Assembly (NCBI GenBank): GCA_965262875.1
Contig: OZ253569.1
Location: 1,364,001-1,428,000 of the forward strand
Reading direction: 5' to 3'
From: JBALVT01 sp965262875
GTDB taxonomy: Bacteria; Pseudomonadota; Gammaproteobacteria; Pseudomonadales; Halieaceae
Length of the DNA stretch: 64,000 nt
Part shown: positions 8,775 to 16,698 of the stretch, piece by piece
Layout: the number at the start of each line of letters is the position of its first letter
Numbering within the stretch: the first letter of the stretch is position 1
Translations under genes and position numbers: made by a program
The notes under the pieces: generated by a model
What the model was told of the DNA's origin: nothing
Seen by the model: the letters and a program-made list of their open reading frames with translations, nothing else
Databases searched by the model: none

Positions 8775-9368
8775 TTAGAGAACACCTTTGGTAGAGGGCA
8801 TAACACCTTCCATGCGGGGGTCGGCGGTTAAAGCCATACGCAGTGCTCGACCAAAGGCTTTAAAAACGGTCTCGATCTGGTGGTGTGAATTGTCACCGCG
8901 CAAATTATCGATGTGTAGCGTGACCATGGCGTGATTGATAAATCCCTGGAAAAACTCCATAAACAAATCTACGTCAAACCCGCCCACGGCAGAACGGGTG
9001 AACGGAATGTGATATTCAATTCCGGGCCTACCGGAAAAATCGACAACCACTCGAGACAGGGCCTCATCCAATGGCACATAGGCATGGCCGTAGCGCAAAA
9101 TACCCTTTTTATCGCCCACGGCCTCAGCCACAGCCTGCCCGAGCGTGATGCCGATGTCCTCCACAGTGTGGTGGTCGTCAATGTGCAGATCGCCATTCGC
9201 TTTGATGTCGAGATCAATAAGGCCATGGCGCGCAATCTGGTCCATCATGTGCTCGAGAAATGGAACTCCGGTATCAAAATTGGCTTTGCCGGTGCCATCC
9301 AGGTTCACCGAAACGGTGATCCGGGTTTCCAGAGTGTTACGCGTCACTGTCGCGATGCGATCGGCCAT
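8775..9368 (-). CDS. hisB: Imidazoleglycerol-phosphate dehydratase
   Basis: A 197-residue monofunctional dehydratase of histidine synthesis that uses two Mn ions to form imidazole acetol phosphate. The His-rich metal-binding repeats are visible: FLEHMMDQIARHG, HIDDHHTVEDIGITLG, INHAMVTLHI and NSHHQIETVFKAFGRAL. There is no fused phosphatase domain, unlike the E. coli enzyme. A good ribosome-binding site (AGGAG) lies 7 bp before the ATG. It is the first gene of the his run and is divergent from mutY. Confidence 0.97.
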   Translation of the reverse strand: MADRIATVTRNTLETRITVSVNLDGTGKANFDTGVPFLEHMMDQIARHGLIDLDIKANGDLHIDDHHTVEDIGITLGQAVAEAVGDKKGILRYGHAYVPLDEALSRVVVDFSGRPGIEYHIPFTRSAVGGFDVDLFMEFFQGFINHAMVTLHIDNLRGDNSHHQIETVFKAFGRALRMALTADPRMEGVMPSTKGVL

Positions 9369-9424
9369 TGTGTTCTCCTCAATCCCGCAGATATGAAGTG
9401 GGGCGGGTACCCAAAAAACGCGCC

Positions 9425-9430
9425 ATTATA
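9425..9430 (-). promoter_or_regulatory. Possible -10 box for hisBHAF
   Basis: On the minus strand a perfect TATAAT lies 57 bp upstream of the hisB ATG, in the his/mutY divergent gap. The best -35 at 17-bp spacing (TGAATT) is poor, so this is only a candidate. Confidence 0.35.
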
Positions 9431-9514
9431 AAAGAAATGTCTGGCGAATTCACTGGCGGTTTTACCACTCGCACTTTACGCTACGGGGCTCCACCTGCGA
9501 GCACTAGTTAAGCC

Positions 9515-10570
9515 ATGCCAGCGACCAAGCACTTCGCCAAACGCGTACTGAAATGGTTCGATCATTCCGGTCGCAAGGATCTTCCCTGGCAGCAGGACAC
9601 CAGCCCCTACCGGGTATGGGTGTCGGAAATTATGTTGCAGCAAACCCAAGTAAAAACAGTGATTCCGTATTTTCATCGCTTTATGGAGGCCTTCCCCACA
9701 GTAGACACGCTGGCAGAAGCACCGCAAGACGAAGTGTTGCATCTGTGGACCGGGCTGGGCTACTACGCCAGGGCCAGAAACCTGCACAAGGCCGCGAAAA
9801 CCCTTAGCGAAGAAATGAACGGCGAGTTTCCCAACACCGTGGATGAACTGAGCGAGCTACCGGGTATAGGCAGAAGTACAGCAGGCGCGATACGCAGCAT
9901 CGCTTTTGGGCTCCCGGCGACAATATTGGATGGCAATGTCAAAAGAGTGTTAGCCCGCCACGGAGCCGTTGAAGGCTGGCCCGGGCAAACCGCCGTGCAC
10001 ACCCGATTGTGGGAAATAGCCGACGAACACACCCCAACCCAGCGCAATGCCGATTTCTCCCAGGCCATGATGGATCTGGGAGCCACCTTGTGTACCCGGT
10101 CATCACCCCAGTGCGAACTCTGCCCGGTGCAATCCGGTTGTGCGGGATTCCAAGCGGGCAACGCCTTGGCCTACCCCGCAAAGAAGCCGCGTAAAACCAC
10201 ACCCGTAAAATCCACCATTTTCCTTATGGTGAGCAGCGCCAACGGAGATATCCTGCTGGAAAAACGCCCCGCCAAGGGCATCTGGGGCGGCCTGTGGTGT
10301 TTCCCAGAGATACAAACCACGCAAGATGCCACTAACAAGTGCCTGGATGACTGGGGAGTAGAACCCGCGCAAACCGAAACCTGGGACAGCTTCCGCCACA
10401 CCTTCAGCCACTATCATCTGGATATACAGCCGCTGCGAGTGGTACTGCCCAATAACCCCGAATCAGTCATGGATGCCAGCGAACAGCTCTGGTATAACGT
10501 TCACCAACCACCCAGCGTCGGACTGGCTGCACCCATAGCCGCCCTGTTGGAAAAACACAAACTGCTGTAG
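9515..10570 (+). CDS. mutY: A/G-specific adenine DNA glycosylase
   Basis: A 351-residue base-excision glycosylase that removes adenine mispaired with 8-oxoguanine. It has the helix-hairpin-helix core with catalytic Glu in SEIMLQQTQV, the HhH loop ELPGIGRSTAGA, the catalytic Asp in ILDGNVKRVLAR, and the [4Fe-4S] cluster motif C-x6-C-x2-C-x5-C (CTRSSPQCELCPVQSGC). The C-terminal third is the Nudix-like 8-oxoG recognition domain. yggX follows after 29 bp, a conserved pairing. Confidence 0.96.
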   Translation: MPATKHFAKRVLKWFDHSGRKDLPWQQDTSPYRVWVSEIMLQQTQVKTVIPYFHRFMEAFPTVDTLAEAPQDEVLHLWTGLGYYARARNLHKAAKTLSEEMNGEFPNTVDELSELPGIGRSTAGAIRSIAFGLPATILDGNVKRVLARHGAVEGWPGQTAVHTRLWEIADEHTPTQRNADFSQAMMDLGATLCTRSSPQCELCPVQSGCAGFQAGNALAYPAKKPRKTTPVKSTIFLMVSSANGDILLEKRPAKGIWGGLWCFPEIQTTQDATNKCLDDWGVEPAQTETWDSFRHTFSHYHLDIQPLRVVLPNNPESVMDASEQLWYNVHQPPSVGLAAPIAALLEKHKLL

Positions 10571-10599
10571 CCACCACGCACTTACAACGGACCCAAACC

Positions 10600-10872
10600 A
10601 TGTCACGCACCGTTTTTTGCAAAAAGTATCAGAAAGACCTGGAAGGCCTGGATGCCCCGCCCTTCCCCGGAGCCAAAGGCCAGGACTTATTTGAAAACGT
10701 CTCGAAACAAGCTTGGGCAGACTGGCAGGCACAGCAAACAATGCTGATCAACGAAAAGCACCTGAGCCTGGTAGACCCCGAAGCCCGCAAGTATCTTCAA
10801 GAAGAAATGGACAAGTTTTTTGCCGGTGAGGACTACGACAAAGCCGGGGGTTACGTTCCACCCAGTGAGTAG
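10600..10872 (+). CDS. yggX: YggX family Fe(II)-trafficking protein
   Basis: A 90-residue protein with the family signature (SRTVFCKKYQKDLEGLD at the N-terminus, WQAQQTMLINEKHL in the middle and EEMDKFFAGEDY near the end). YggX proteins protect iron-sulfur enzymes from oxidation and are linked to iron supply; the single conserved Cys near residue 7 is present. It follows mutY, itself an Fe-S protein, and is probably cotranscribed with it. Confidence 0.94.
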   Translation: MSRTVFCKKYQKDLEGLDAPPFPGAKGQDLFENVSKQAWADWQAQQTMLINEKHLSLVDPEARKYLQEEMDKFFAGEDYDKAGGYVPPSE

Positions 10873-10938
10873 CCAAGAGACCTTGACTCTGGCGCGATCG
10901 GAGGGTTTAATACGCGCCTTTCGTGAATTACCAAATTC

Positions 10939-11014
10939 GCCCGGATAGCTCAGTCGGTAGAGCAGGGGATTGAAAATCCCCGTGTCGGCAGTTCGATTCT
11001 GTCTCCGGGCACCA
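10939..11014 (+). tRNA. tRNA-Phe (GAA)
   Basis: A complete 76-nt cloverleaf. The acceptor stem pairs GCCCGGA with TCCGGGC; D stem GCTC/GAGC; anticodon stem GGGGA/TCCCC around loop TTGAAAA with anticodon GAA; T stem GGCAG/CTGTC around TTCGATT. The discriminator is A and the CCA end is encoded. It marks the left edge of the mobile-element island that follows. Confidence 0.98.
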
Positions 11015-11025
11015 TTTTGCTCCCT

Positions 11026-11634
11026 TTAAATCAATAGCTTAAAGGTAACTACGATTTTCTTCTTCAGCACACCAAGCAGCAATGTATGATCGATTGTGCC
11101 GAAGAAATTCGCTAAATCAACGTCCAATACCGTCTGGACTTCGTGCCGGTACAGATGTTGATGCAAGGCGCGGATTGCATCGTGACATCCCCGTCCTGGT
11201 CTGAACCCAAAGGAACAATCCAGAAACCGAGGTTCATAGATGCTCTCTAGCACTTTCTGCATCATCTTCTGTACAAGTTTATCCTCAAAGTTACCGATCC
11301 CCAGCGGTCGAGTAGCACCGCGCTTCCCGTCCCCGGGTATCAGTACCTGTCGTACGGGCGCTGGCTTGTAGGCCATTCGCCTCATACGTGCTACTAGATC
11401 TTTGAGGTTGTCATCCAGATTTTCGCCGTAGCATGCTTTATCGATTCCATCTATTCCCACCGCTTTCTTTCCATCCAGCTCATGGAAACAGGCAGCCAGT
11501 GAACCCTCATTGAAATGATGCATTAACTGATCATATTTCTTTTCAGGTTCATGGGCTGATAACCACGCTATCCTTTCCAGTTTTGTGTCCGTGTTTATCG
11601 GATCTCTGTTGGATTCCACACGTTTCCCCTCCAA
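11026..11634 (-). pseudogene. Group II intron reverse transcriptase/maturase, C-terminally truncated
   Basis: A 202-residue N-terminal part of a group II intron-encoded protein. Recognisable RT blocks: KKAVGIDGIDK, the RxVxIPxxxGxxRPLGI motif (VRQVLIPGDGKRGATRPLGI), MQKVLESIYEPRFLDCSFGFRPGRGCHDA, and the first catalytic Asp region (TVLDVDLANFFGTIDH). Translation ends about 15 residues later with LKKKIVVTFKLLI, so the YADD block, the maturase (X) domain and any endonuclease domain are absent. It cannot be an active RT. Confidence 0.85.
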
Positions 11635-12091
11635 GGTTGGTCTTACCCCAGGGCCTTCCCTCCACTGGCATTACCCGGTTTCGTCGGTACTATGCCCTGT
11701 CTGACTTCCTATCCGCCTTTTGCGTGTTCTCGCTTTTACACTTGTTCACCCATACCTCCTTTCCCTGGAGGAGCAAATAGGATCTCCCACGTTCACATAA
11801 TCACTTTTACTGCATGCCATGCTCTTTGACCCCGAGGTGGCCATCCGTACCGTGCCCGTTGGCGGTATGAATGATGTTGCCTTCTGAGTTTTCGATCTCA
11901 TCGGCCCACCTAGAAAAAGTATTAACGGAGCTCAATCACTTCAGCCTCTGGCTTATGGCCTACAGTATTCCCACCTACGCTTAATCCATGTCGTTACCTC
12001 CATAGACCCAAAGTTCAGTACACAGTGCACTGGGTCGGTGCTTCTGTGGTGGTTCTTTCAACCACTAGTGATTATGCGCCTCGTGGCGCAC
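11026..12091 (-). mobile_element. 5' part of a group II intron
   Basis: On the minus strand a ribozyme-like leader starts with GTGCG at 12091, typical of group II intron 5' ends, and runs about 457 nt to an intron-encoded reverse transcriptase. The 5' boundary can be set to the base: the preceding 17 nt (12108-12092) equal the inner end of the intact Tn3 inverted repeat at 15779-15816, and the match stops exactly where GTGCG begins. The 3' part (rest of the protein and domains V/VI) is missing; the element ends about 12 bp from the tRNA-Phe gene. RNA domains were not folded here. Confidence 0.8.
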
Positions 12092-12108
12092 CGAAAACGT
12101 ACGCTAAG
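12092..12108. repeat. Inner 17 bp of the Tn3 left inverted repeat
   Basis: The sequence CGAAAACGTACGCTAAG is the exact reverse complement of the inner part of the intact repeat at 15779-15795. It lies 13 bp beyond the tnpA stop, as expected of a Tn3-family end. The outer 21 bp, including the GGGG terminus, are absent because intron sequence starts at 12091. Confidence 0.9.
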
Positions 12109-12121
12109 GATCATCAACTGC

Positions 12122-14910
12122 CTACTTTATCGGGTTCAATGGTCTCAGCTGCCCATTTTTAACTTGTTCATTCAGCGTAAACGAATAATGGCCGAGAACG
12201 TTCAGATGCCCATGTACCAATGGCGACAGCCTTGCTTCGTCTTCTACCCGGATCTTGCCTGGCTGATTTTGTAAGTGCTCCAATGCGGCTTGCATGTAGA
12301 TGGTATTCCACAAGACCACGGCGTTTGTTACCAATCCAGGCGCACCGAGCTGATCCTCTTGGCAGCGCTGTTCTCAATAGTTACGCGGGCGCTGCCAATC
12401 GACCTCTACTGTAACCAAGATTCCGTAAAACAAGGCAATTCCAAATAACATATAAGTACAACGTCTTGTTGATCCGGCCAACCTCTATGATTGCTTGAGC
12501 CAGGCCAGAAGGTCGTTCGCTTTTTAACAATGAACGAATGAGTTCTGAAGCGCGTACGGTGCCTGGTTTCAGGGAACCGGCTATGCGCAACATATCATCC
12601 CAATGTTCTGCCGCCTTGTGAACATTGATATGACCACGGGCTATGTCATTAAGCGAACCATAGTCGGCATTTTTGTTGATTCGCCAAAATACAGTTTCAC
12701 CCGCGTCGGCCAATCTTGGTGAGAACTGGTAGCCAAGCAGCCAAAACAACCCAAATACCATATCACTTGTCCCTGTGGTGTCGGTCATTATTTCAGTCGG
12801 CCGTAAGCCAGTTTGTTGCTCTAACAATCCCTCCAAAACGAAAATGGAATCACGGAGCGTACCGGGAATCACAATACCGTGGAATCCCGAATACTGATCG
12901 GATATAAAATTGTACCAGGTGATCCCCCGGCCCGATTTGAAGTACTTTGGGTTCGGTCCCGCATTGATTGTTCTTACCGGTGTAGCAAACCGCATCCCGT
13001 CAGCGGAAGCCACTTCACCACCGCCCCATTTCAGGGCCAGTGGTAGCGTCGCTTGATGATCAACGAGTCGGGCATTTGCCCTGGTCAATGTTTCTGCACG
13101 TATATAATTCTGCTTTACCCCGCTCAGCCGGTGCCGTGTAAGTGCCGGTACATTGTGTTTAGCAAGCGGCTCCAGGCCAATATTGCACGCCTCAGCAAGC
13201 AGTACAGCGCAAACACTCACGGATAGATCATCAACCCGCGCATTTGATTCGCTGACATGGGTAAATTCATCTGCAAACCCTGTACGCGCCTGGACTTCCA
13301 GCAACAATTCGGTGAGGTCTACCTTGGGCAACAGAGCCGTCACTTGATCACTGAGGTCTGTAAGACTGGTGGGTTCATCCAGCTTGTCCAGATTAGAAAT
13401 CGTCAGAGCAGGATTCTTGCCAGAGTGATCTAGGCAGACAGATTTGTTGCTATCGAACCTGGCGGCTACGCGTTCATATGCTGTGTCGAGCTGGTGGGTA
13501 AGTTCGGTCATAGCCTTGGCCGGCTCGATTGAATGCCCCAGTGATCGGCACACTTGTAATCTGTTGCCAAACCACTCGCTTCCCCGCAGTAATTTAGAAC
13601 GTGGGTCGCTCCAACGGTCACTATTGGGAACATAGATATCTCTTCGCCGTAAGCTGTCCTGCAATGCCGCCAGAAAACACAATGTATATCCGCGCCTTTG
13701 CACCCGATGATTGGCATCGAAGACAAGGCGTTTCCAAGGCGTTGAAATGAAGTCGGCCGGTGGATCATCCAGTATTTGTTGCCGCGATGTACCAATATCA
13801 GATAGATACTTTAAGGCGTCCATTGTTTTCGCGCCGGCTGGAGCAGCGGCAAACTCAATACTGGCGAGCAACTTAGGCAGAAAGCGTCTAACTCTTCCAT
13901 ACTGCGCTACGATTTCTTCGTGATACTGGCCGGTCGCTGGTCGAGCCAATGAGTTCACTACTGAAACGGCTTGGGTCATAGTATCTCTCGGGAACTGTCT
14001 AAATATCGCATCGCGCACGGCATTTTCAGGTAGCTCCTCATCAAGAAACATGGCGCAGACAGCCGCCAGCGTGAGCGCTGAACGATCAAGATCTTTGAGT
14101 GTGCGCAGGCGATTCTTGCGTCCCAGATTTCTAGCTTCTCTTACAATTTCAGTAATCAGCATATCAAGCACATCGAGGGCATCATCTAATGCAATCGTCT
14201 CAAAGGCTTTTACGAATCCCACCAGTAATGCTGCGCGCCGATTCTCGGGCATCCTGGCAATTTTATTCATCGAAGTAATCCCGGCATATCACGCAAGGTT
14301 TGTAAGTCGCACAGGCGGTATTTTTCTGAAATCTAATTCATGTATGCCAAATGTTCGCAGATCGAGATAGCGCTGCAAGGCAGAGTTCAAGGACGGGCCA
14401 CTAATCATCGTTGGACCTTTTCGAAAGCGATCAAACTCAGATGTGCGTTGACCTTCAGGAATTTGAAGAAGGGTGTCTAGGTTCGCTCTTTGTTCCTCAT
14501 TCGGTAGCGAAGACAGCCGCCGCCAAAGCCTATCCGCTGCGCGTTTTCTGATTTCTGAAATGAGCCGAGAAAGGGTTGATTCGCCTGGCAACAGAACCTT
14601 AGGCTGTATCAGCCAGCTTGCGGCAAAATCATACATCACACTCGGTCTTTCGTTGCTGACCCAAGCTCGCGCATAAAGCAGCCGACCAAGCCGAAAAACC
14701 CAGGGCCACTCACCGAAATCGTGGTAGCCGTATTGCTTACGAATTAGCGCAGTGTGTTCACGCCTCGTGGTTTCTCTTTGTCCGTATTCTGCCAGCACTG
14801 CTAAATCACTGATTGAGAGCTGCCGGCTAACAAACTCCTTTACGTTTGCAGGTACCACGGCAACCTCCGTCAGAAAGGTGCCGAGAAATCGAACGGTTGT
14901 TAATTGAAGC
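12122..14910 (-). pseudogene. tnpA: Tn3-family transposase TnpA, disrupted
   Basis: Tn3 transposase homology runs through three reading segments. Homology begins near 14910 (ALQLTTVRFLG, VPANVKEFVSRQL), so about 50 N-terminal residues are missing. An in-frame TGA at 14289-14291 interrupts the protein after VRLTNLA; the frame is open again just beyond (YAGITSMNKIARMPENRR). The long central part (12381-14270) contains the DDE-domain regions HRVQRRGYTL, PKYFKSGRGITWYNFISDQYSGF and ETVFWRINKNADYG. A further frame break near 12380 separates it from the C-terminal piece QEDQLGAPGLVTNAVVLWN (12122-12360). It is not functional as it stands. Confidence 0.9.
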
Positions 14911-15095
14911 GCACCAACGAAGGCCGTCTGGAAGCCAAGGCCAAGGGGATCAAATTTGGCCGCAAGCCCACAACAGTGGACAAAGATAAAGTCCGTACCC
15001 TACATGGCCAAGGGGTGGGGGCGACGGAGATCGCCAGGCGGTTAAAGATAGGCCGCTCGACGGTATATAAAATACTGGCATCCGACCAAACGTAG
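14904..15095 (+). pseudogene. tnpR: Tn3 resolvase TnpR, C-terminal fragment
   Basis: Sixty-three codons that match the C-terminus of serine resolvases: RTNEGRLEAKAKGIKFGRKP, then the DNA-binding helix-turn-helix TEIARRLKIGRSTVYKIL. The catalytic serine domain is absent. The fragment starts exactly where tnpA homology stops on the opposite strand (about 14908), which indicates a deletion that removed the start of both divergent genes together with the res site between them. Confidence 0.85.
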
Positions 15096-15110
15096 TGATT
15101 TAGGCATGGC

Positions 15111-15139
15111 TTGACCGTATCTCATTTGAGATACATGAT
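15111..15139 (+). promoter_or_regulatory. Promoter and operator of the relB-like antitoxin
   Basis: TTGACC (15111-15116) and CATGAT (15134-15139) are spaced by 17 bp. The spacer contains the 18-bp palindrome GTATCTCATTTGAGATAC at 15117-15134. A related shorter palindrome, GAGATCTC, is at 15160-15167 just before the ATG at 15171. This is the expected layout for autorepression by a ribbon-helix-helix antitoxin. Confidence 0.65.
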
Positions 15140-15170
15140 AGAGTCACGCATAACAATCGGAGATCTCATT

Positions 15171-15464
15171 ATGGCTCACACTTCAATGCTGCACGTTCGT
15201 GTGGACGACGAGTTGAAGGCTGATGCAGCGGAAAAACTCGCCAGCTTCGGTCTGACGGTATCAGATGCAGTCCGTATCCTTCTAACCCGCGTAACCAAAG
15301 AGGGCGGGTTGCCCGTTGGATTAACGGCTGATCCGGAGGCGCATGACGCCTGGTTCCGCGACAAAGTGAAAGAGGCCCTGGCGGACGCGCAACCAACCAT
15401 TCCTCATCAACAGGTAATGGATGAGGCACAAGCGTTGATCGACAAGAAGCGCCGTAGTGCCTGA
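15171..15464 (+). CDS. RelB/DinJ-type antitoxin
   Basis: A 97-residue protein that starts MAHTSMLHVRVDDELKADAAEKL, a ribbon-helix-helix N-terminus, followed by the typical SDAVRILLTRVTKEGGLP segment; the C-terminal half would wrap the toxin. The ATG at 15171 was preferred over in-frame starts upstream because those would place the operator inside the gene. The toxin reading frame overlaps its 3' end by 8 bp but is broken, so the antitoxin is now an orphan that could still repress its own promoter. Confidence 0.85.
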   Translation: MAHTSMLHVRVDDELKADAAEKLASFGLTVSDAVRILLTRVTKEGGLPVGLTADPEAHDAWFRDKVKEALADAQPTIPHQQVMDEAQALIDKKRRSA

Positions 15465-15733
15465 ACTGGAATGGCTAGAACTGGCTCGTACTGATTGGGG
15501 ATAGTTGATTACATCTCTGATGACAATCCCGATGCAGCACAGCGCGTAAAAGATGACATCGGGATGAAAGCTGAAAAGTTGTCGGAATTCCCCAAAATAG
15601 GCCGCCCGGGCCGAGTTGAAGGCACCCGTGAACTCATCGCCTGGTCGAACTATACCTCGTGTATCAGGAGGATGCCTTGACGGTGCGAATACTGCGCGTG
15701 TTACATGCTGCGCAACAGTGGCCACCAACCTGG
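15457..15733 (+). pseudogene. RelE/ParE-family toxin, two frameshifts
   Basis: Starting at a GTG that overlaps the antitoxin stop, the reading is VPELEWLELARTD, which after a frame change near 15497 continues IVDYISDDNPDAAQRVKDD...KIGRPGRVEGTRELIAW, and after a second change near 15650 continues LVYQEDALTVRILRVLHAAQQWP. Joined together these give a full ParE/RelE-type toxin, including the C-terminal VRILRVLHAAQQWP strand. No single frame encodes it, so the toxin is inactive. Confidence 0.85.
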
Positions 15734-15778
15734 CAGCCCCTATTGCCGTTTTCGTGGAGGATTTCATACCCCCTTGTT

Positions 15779-15816
15779 CTTAGCGTACGTTTTCGTACCG
15801 TTGGACTTCAAACCCC
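15779..15816. repeat. Intact 38-bp Tn3 right inverted repeat
   Basis: It begins CTTAGCGTACGTTTTCG and ends CCCC, i.e. GGGG...CTAAG when read from outside inward, which is the standard Tn3-family terminal pattern and length. Its inner 17 bp recur as the reverse complement at 12092-12108. Confidence 0.9.
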
Positions 15817-16440
15817 GAAACCTATCGGACGAGTTTCTGCATTGGCGATTACGAGAACGCCTTCACCCTGATCATTCAGAGGAAAGCCATTCAAGGCCAG
15901 GCGAGTCTGAATTTGGATTCACAAGATAGCCCAGATGGAATAAGCCTGGGCGGTTATAGGTATCGTGCAATTGCCACCAACCGGGATGGGCTCAGCGATA
16001 GCCAAATCGTTCACTGGTACAAGGTGAATTGGTGCGTAGCACTAAGAGAAGGTGCCCTGGGGTACAAGGTGAATTGGTGCGTAGCACTAAGAGAAGGTGC
16101 CCTGGGGTATAACCAGCGTGCGGAGGACAGCGAGAACCGCATCAAGGAACTGAAGCTGGATTTTGGCGGTGATACGCTGCCGTGCTCGGCGTTTAATGCC
16201 AATGCGCTGTACTTTTTAATCTCTGCGCTCTCCTATAATTTGTTTGCCCTGATGCGCCAACTGCTGCCGGAAGAGCTGGCACAACATCGCGCCATGACCC
16301 TACGCTGGCGCTTGTATGCTATCGCGGCGAAAGTAGTCAAAACGGGGCGGCAGTTATTGGTGAAGCTCAAGGAAAAACACCGAACATTACTGGAGCAAGT
16401 GCTGATGGCACTGAAGGAGTTTGAGCCGCCGCCTATTTGA
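15817..16440 (+). pseudogene. IS1380-family transposase, 3' fragment
   Basis: From the base after the Tn3 repeat an open frame reads ETYRTSFCIGDYENAFTLII and continues GGYRYRAIATNRDG...VHWY...NQRAEDSENRIKELKLDF...CSAFNANALYFLISALSYNLFALMRQLLP, the C-terminal third of an IS1380-family DDE transposase including the final Glu region. The Tn3 element inserted into this gene and the 5' part is not in the window. Between HWY and NQR lie two perfect 45-bp tandem copies (16018-16107) that add 30 residues next to the active site. Confidence 0.82.
16018..16107 (+). repeat. Two perfect 45-bp tandem repeats
   Basis: Positions 16018-16062 and 16063-16107 are identical 45-bp units that together insert 30 codons in frame (each encodes YKVNWCVALREGALG) into the conserved WYNQR segment of the IS1380 transposase. 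Both copies keep the frame open. Confidence 0.9.
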
Positions 16441-16698
16441 AGACGCCCTGGCAAAAATAACGACTGATACAGGATAGGTCCGTCCAAAATGGCCCATTGA
16501 GCGCTGAATATGCACAGAGAACGGCTTTTGACTAAACCTCTCTGTCATACCCGTTGTGACGGTCAGCAATAGGGCTTGAAAGAGGGATTCACAGGCCTTT
16601 AGAATGCAGACGGTACTCTATCCGGGGATTTGGGACTAGTACAGTACTTGAAAATGCCGCAGCAGCGGCGCACACTACCCACTGGCTGGAGAAGTATT
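16441..16698. other. Gap between IS1380 remnant and coiled-coil gene
   Basis: No convincing gene or RNA is visible. The region may include the right end of the IS1380 element and the promoter of the following gene. A Shine-Dalgarno-like GGAG lies about 8 bp before the ATG at 16699. Confidence 0.4.

Larger units (their letters stand above)
12092..15816. mobile_element. Decayed Tn3-family transposon carrying a toxin-antitoxin module
   Basis: The right end is a complete 38-bp Tn3-type inverted repeat at 15779-15816, reading CTTAGCGTACGTTTTCG inward and ending CCCC outward. At the left end only the inner 17 bp of the matching repeat remain (12092-12108), cut off by the group II intron. Between lie a broken tnpA, the 3' part of tnpR, a relB-like antitoxin and a frameshifted toxin. 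The outer flank at 15817 is in frame within an IS1380-type transposase gene, which was the insertion target. Tn3 elements with such passengers next to the resolvase are known. Confidence 0.85.
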
